Positions 56,801-64,000 of a DNA stretch of 64,000 bases are shown piece by piece (within the stretch, counting starts at the first letter, position 1; every line of letters starts with the position of its first letter). The notes below the pieces were generated by a model. It saw only the letters and a program-made list of their open reading frames with translations, did no database searches and was not told the origin of the DNA. The stretch is taken from positions 3,604,001 to 3,668,000 of the forward strand of contig CM033108.1 in NCBI GenBank assembly GCA_019321725.1, in the 5' to 3' direction. The DNA comes from Paulownia fortunei (Eukaryota > Streptophyta > Magnoliopsida > Lamiales > Paulowniaceae). The position numbers and the translations under genes are program-made.

Positions 56801-57184
56801 ATTACTCTCAAAACTTCCTACAACAAATATAAAGGAATAAAAAAGAAAAAAAGAAAACTAGAATAAAAAGCCAAGATCAAAATTTTCACCAGAAGCAGCG
56901 GGTGCCCCATTACTTGAAGCAAGACAGTTAAAAACAGGCAAGCCCGACTGACTATAAACTCCACCGTCGCCGACGGCCGTCAAACCACTGCAAGAACTCC
57001 GGCGAACTTGAGCAAAGCTACCATGCCCATTATTTGCAGCGGCCCAATTGATGGGTCCGGCGCGAAAACAACATGGATAAAAAACCTTGGGTGATAAACT
57101 GAAAAAAGGACTATGACTGCCAAATAATTCCGTACTACCACCCCTACAGGCAGTTGCGAAGCTCTGTGAAGAAATGCACGCCAT
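53889..57184 (-). CDS. PUR2: Phosphoribosylamine-glycine ligase (GAR synthetase), chloroplast
   Basis: ATP-grasp enzyme of de novo purine synthesis that ligates glycine to 5-phosphoribosylamine; in plants it is plastidial and monofunctional. Four minus-strand exons: 57184-56890, 56367-55994, 55902-55372, 54302-53889, all with GT-AG introns and consistent phases, giving 537 residues. Residues 1 to about 95 are a Ser/Ala/Gly-rich, Cys-containing transit-type presequence. The enzyme starts near [20 protein letters not shown] (about 103), followed by [24 protein letters not shown]-grasp segments [13 protein letters not shown] and [40 protein letters not shown] and the C-domain with [11 protein letters not shown] and TGGRVLG. 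All expected motifs are present. ATG 57184 is the first in-frame ATG and has a good context (ACCATGGC). Confidence 0.97.
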
Positions 57185-58710
57185 GGTTCCTGGCTTTGGG
57201 TCTATAGTTTTTGTCAAGAAATTGTGAAACAATAGGACCCAGTTACGGGAATAAATAGATAGAGTTACAGGGCAATTGGGCAAGGCTTTTGAGAAATGTG
57301 GCGAAGCAGCAGCAGACAAATGAACAGCAAAAGCGCAGAGGAAAATATTGGAGAAAGTAAAGAGAAGTGGGCAGAAAGGTTTTCACTACCGGTTTGAGGT
57401 AAAAAGGTGTACCATAAAACAAGGTACGATAAAAACTAGTGGCAGTCGCGGGAATTCTAAGAAAACAATTAAGGCAAAATTTTGTTTTCAGGAAATGAAT
57501 TTGAAAATAATTTTAGAAATATGGAAATAAAATTTTCACGATTCTCTGGAAATATTATTTTTGAATCAATAGTTGTAAAGTTTGATCAACAGTTGATTAT
57601 ATACATATATATATATATAAAGATATTTGAAGAAGAATTGGAGAACCAAACAATATCATTCTTAAAATATATACATATATATAAAGAGAATATATAGAAT
57701 GTTATTTATTTTCTGAACTTGTTATAAAGAAAGTTTTCTGGAAAAAGAGTGAGTTTTCTAAAATAAGATGTACGTTTTAAGATGTATCATTGTATTTTAG
57801 GAAATTTTATGCAACTACTTTAGTGGATTTATGAATTGAATATGTATACAGTGAAATAATAAATGAAATGCTGACATTAACGTATAATCAATTGATTCTT
57901 AATCTTTCATATTCTCCAAAATTATTAAGTACAATCAGTAATTCTAAATTAAAACATACATTAAGAGAAAGAAACTATTATTAAAATAAGTGAATACTCA
58001 CATATAAATAAAGCTTAAATCCAAATCTCTTGTTAATGAACACTCACATATAAATAAAACTTAATTCCTAAATCTCCTTAACTATAAAGTCTGAAACCTT
58101 AATGACAGAATCAATGACAGACTTTGGGGATTGTTGGGATCAACAATGATTTTGAAGCTAGAGGCATACCAAAAGGGTAATCAATCTTTGTTCTGTATTT
58201 CCCATAGTACTTTCTTTCACTTACACCAAAAACACAAATGGGTTGAAAACTGAATTGAGATCACATCAAAACTTGGCAAAAGTGAAATAATCTCCAGAAT
58301 ACAGAAACGTGTGATAGTTACAATTTACATCTTAGCATAGTCCAAAGGCTATAGAGCTTTCGGCAATGCAAAGAGCCCATTTACATAGACGTGTAGTACG
58401 AAAACTGATCTATACGCATTTTCATATTTTCACTATCCGGCAATAAACATTCTGTAGCCTCTTGGTATAAAGAGCCCTGATAAATATGCACGCAATTGCA
58501 AAGAGTTCCCAAGACCATATCGCTGTCATGGTATACGTTCATCAAGCTAAAACTCTTCTCCTCTACAAATAGTCCCGGAAACTTCAAGCCATTTTAACAG
58601 ACAAGAAGTGCAGATGGTGTACAACCGTAAGCTGGAATGAGGTTCTAAGGTGCTACAAGACAAAGCTGCACAGAATCGACGAGCAGGACCTGTTGGATAC
58701 CGTATAGTGA
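57185..58710. other. GARS promoter and GSK3 3' region; no other gene
   Basis: This contains the GARS promoter/leader, a TA tract (57602-57620), a repeat related to 44190-44330, and the likely 3' UTR of the GSK3-like kinase (about 58320-58710). ORFs at 57348-57697 are low-complexity. Confidence 0.5.
57926..58095 (+). repeat. Dispersed repeat, copy B
   Basis: Diverged relative of 44190-44330, sharing ttaagtacaatcagtaatt at the start and a taaatctccttaactata block near the end. Copy B also carries an internal duplication: actcacatataaataaa occurs at about 57997 and 58044. Confidence 0.5.

Positions 58711-64000
<5,290 letters not shown>

Overview
The window is nuclear DNA from a eudicot plant. 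The evidence is spliced genes with small AT-rich introns, two genes for plastid-targeted proteins, plant-only families (BAM-type receptor kinase, subgroup IV shaggy kinase, CAD1/NSL1-type MACPF protein), telo-box and site II promoter motifs, and long AT-rich intergenic DNA full of microsatellites and small decayed repeats. I cannot name the species. Exon coordinates come from reading splice sites and conserved protein sequence by eye; no alignment or transcript was available.

Layout. 1-2536 (-): 5' part of a BAM3-like LRR receptor kinase, cut by the window edge. 2537-15.5 kb: gene-poor DNA with tandem duplications, a MITE-like element, a GC-richer island that may be a dead retroelement, and one copy of a dispersed inverted-repeat element. 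15.6-19.4 kb (+): cytosolic ribosomal protein L3 with a long leader intron. 24.83-25.60 kb (+): a two-exon gene for a small single-pass membrane protein of unknown function. 27.5-32.14 kb: a MACPF-domain gene whose six 5' exons lie on the minus strand, while its large last exon lies beside them on the plus strand. 36.9-43.04 kb (+): coatomer delta subunit, 11 coding exons. 44.91-46.75 kb (+): PB1-domain protein. 47.64-51.50 kb (-): plastid stromal Hsp70, 8 exons. 53.89-57.18 kb (-): plastid GAR synthetase (purine synthesis), 4 exons. 58.71-64.0 kb (-): GSK3/shaggy-like kinase of the SK41/SK42 type, 12 exons in view, with its 5' end outside the window.

The genes are independent housekeeping or signalling loci, not an operon or cluster. 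Protein synthesis (RPL3), Golgi-ER vesicle traffic (delta-COP), plastid protein folding (Hsp70) and purine synthesis (GARS) sit beside signalling genes (BAM3-like, PB1, GSK3).

The most notable observation is the MACPF locus. It carries three independent lesions: an inverted last exon, a 1-nt frameshift in that exon, and an apparent loss of about 13 nt that removes part of a conserved motif. It is therefore either a recent pseudogene or an assembly inversion. Two introns in different genes, Hsp70 and GSK3, use GC-AG splice sites with the same GCATGT donor. I found no CRISPR array, no tRNA or rRNA gene, and no intact autonomous transposon.
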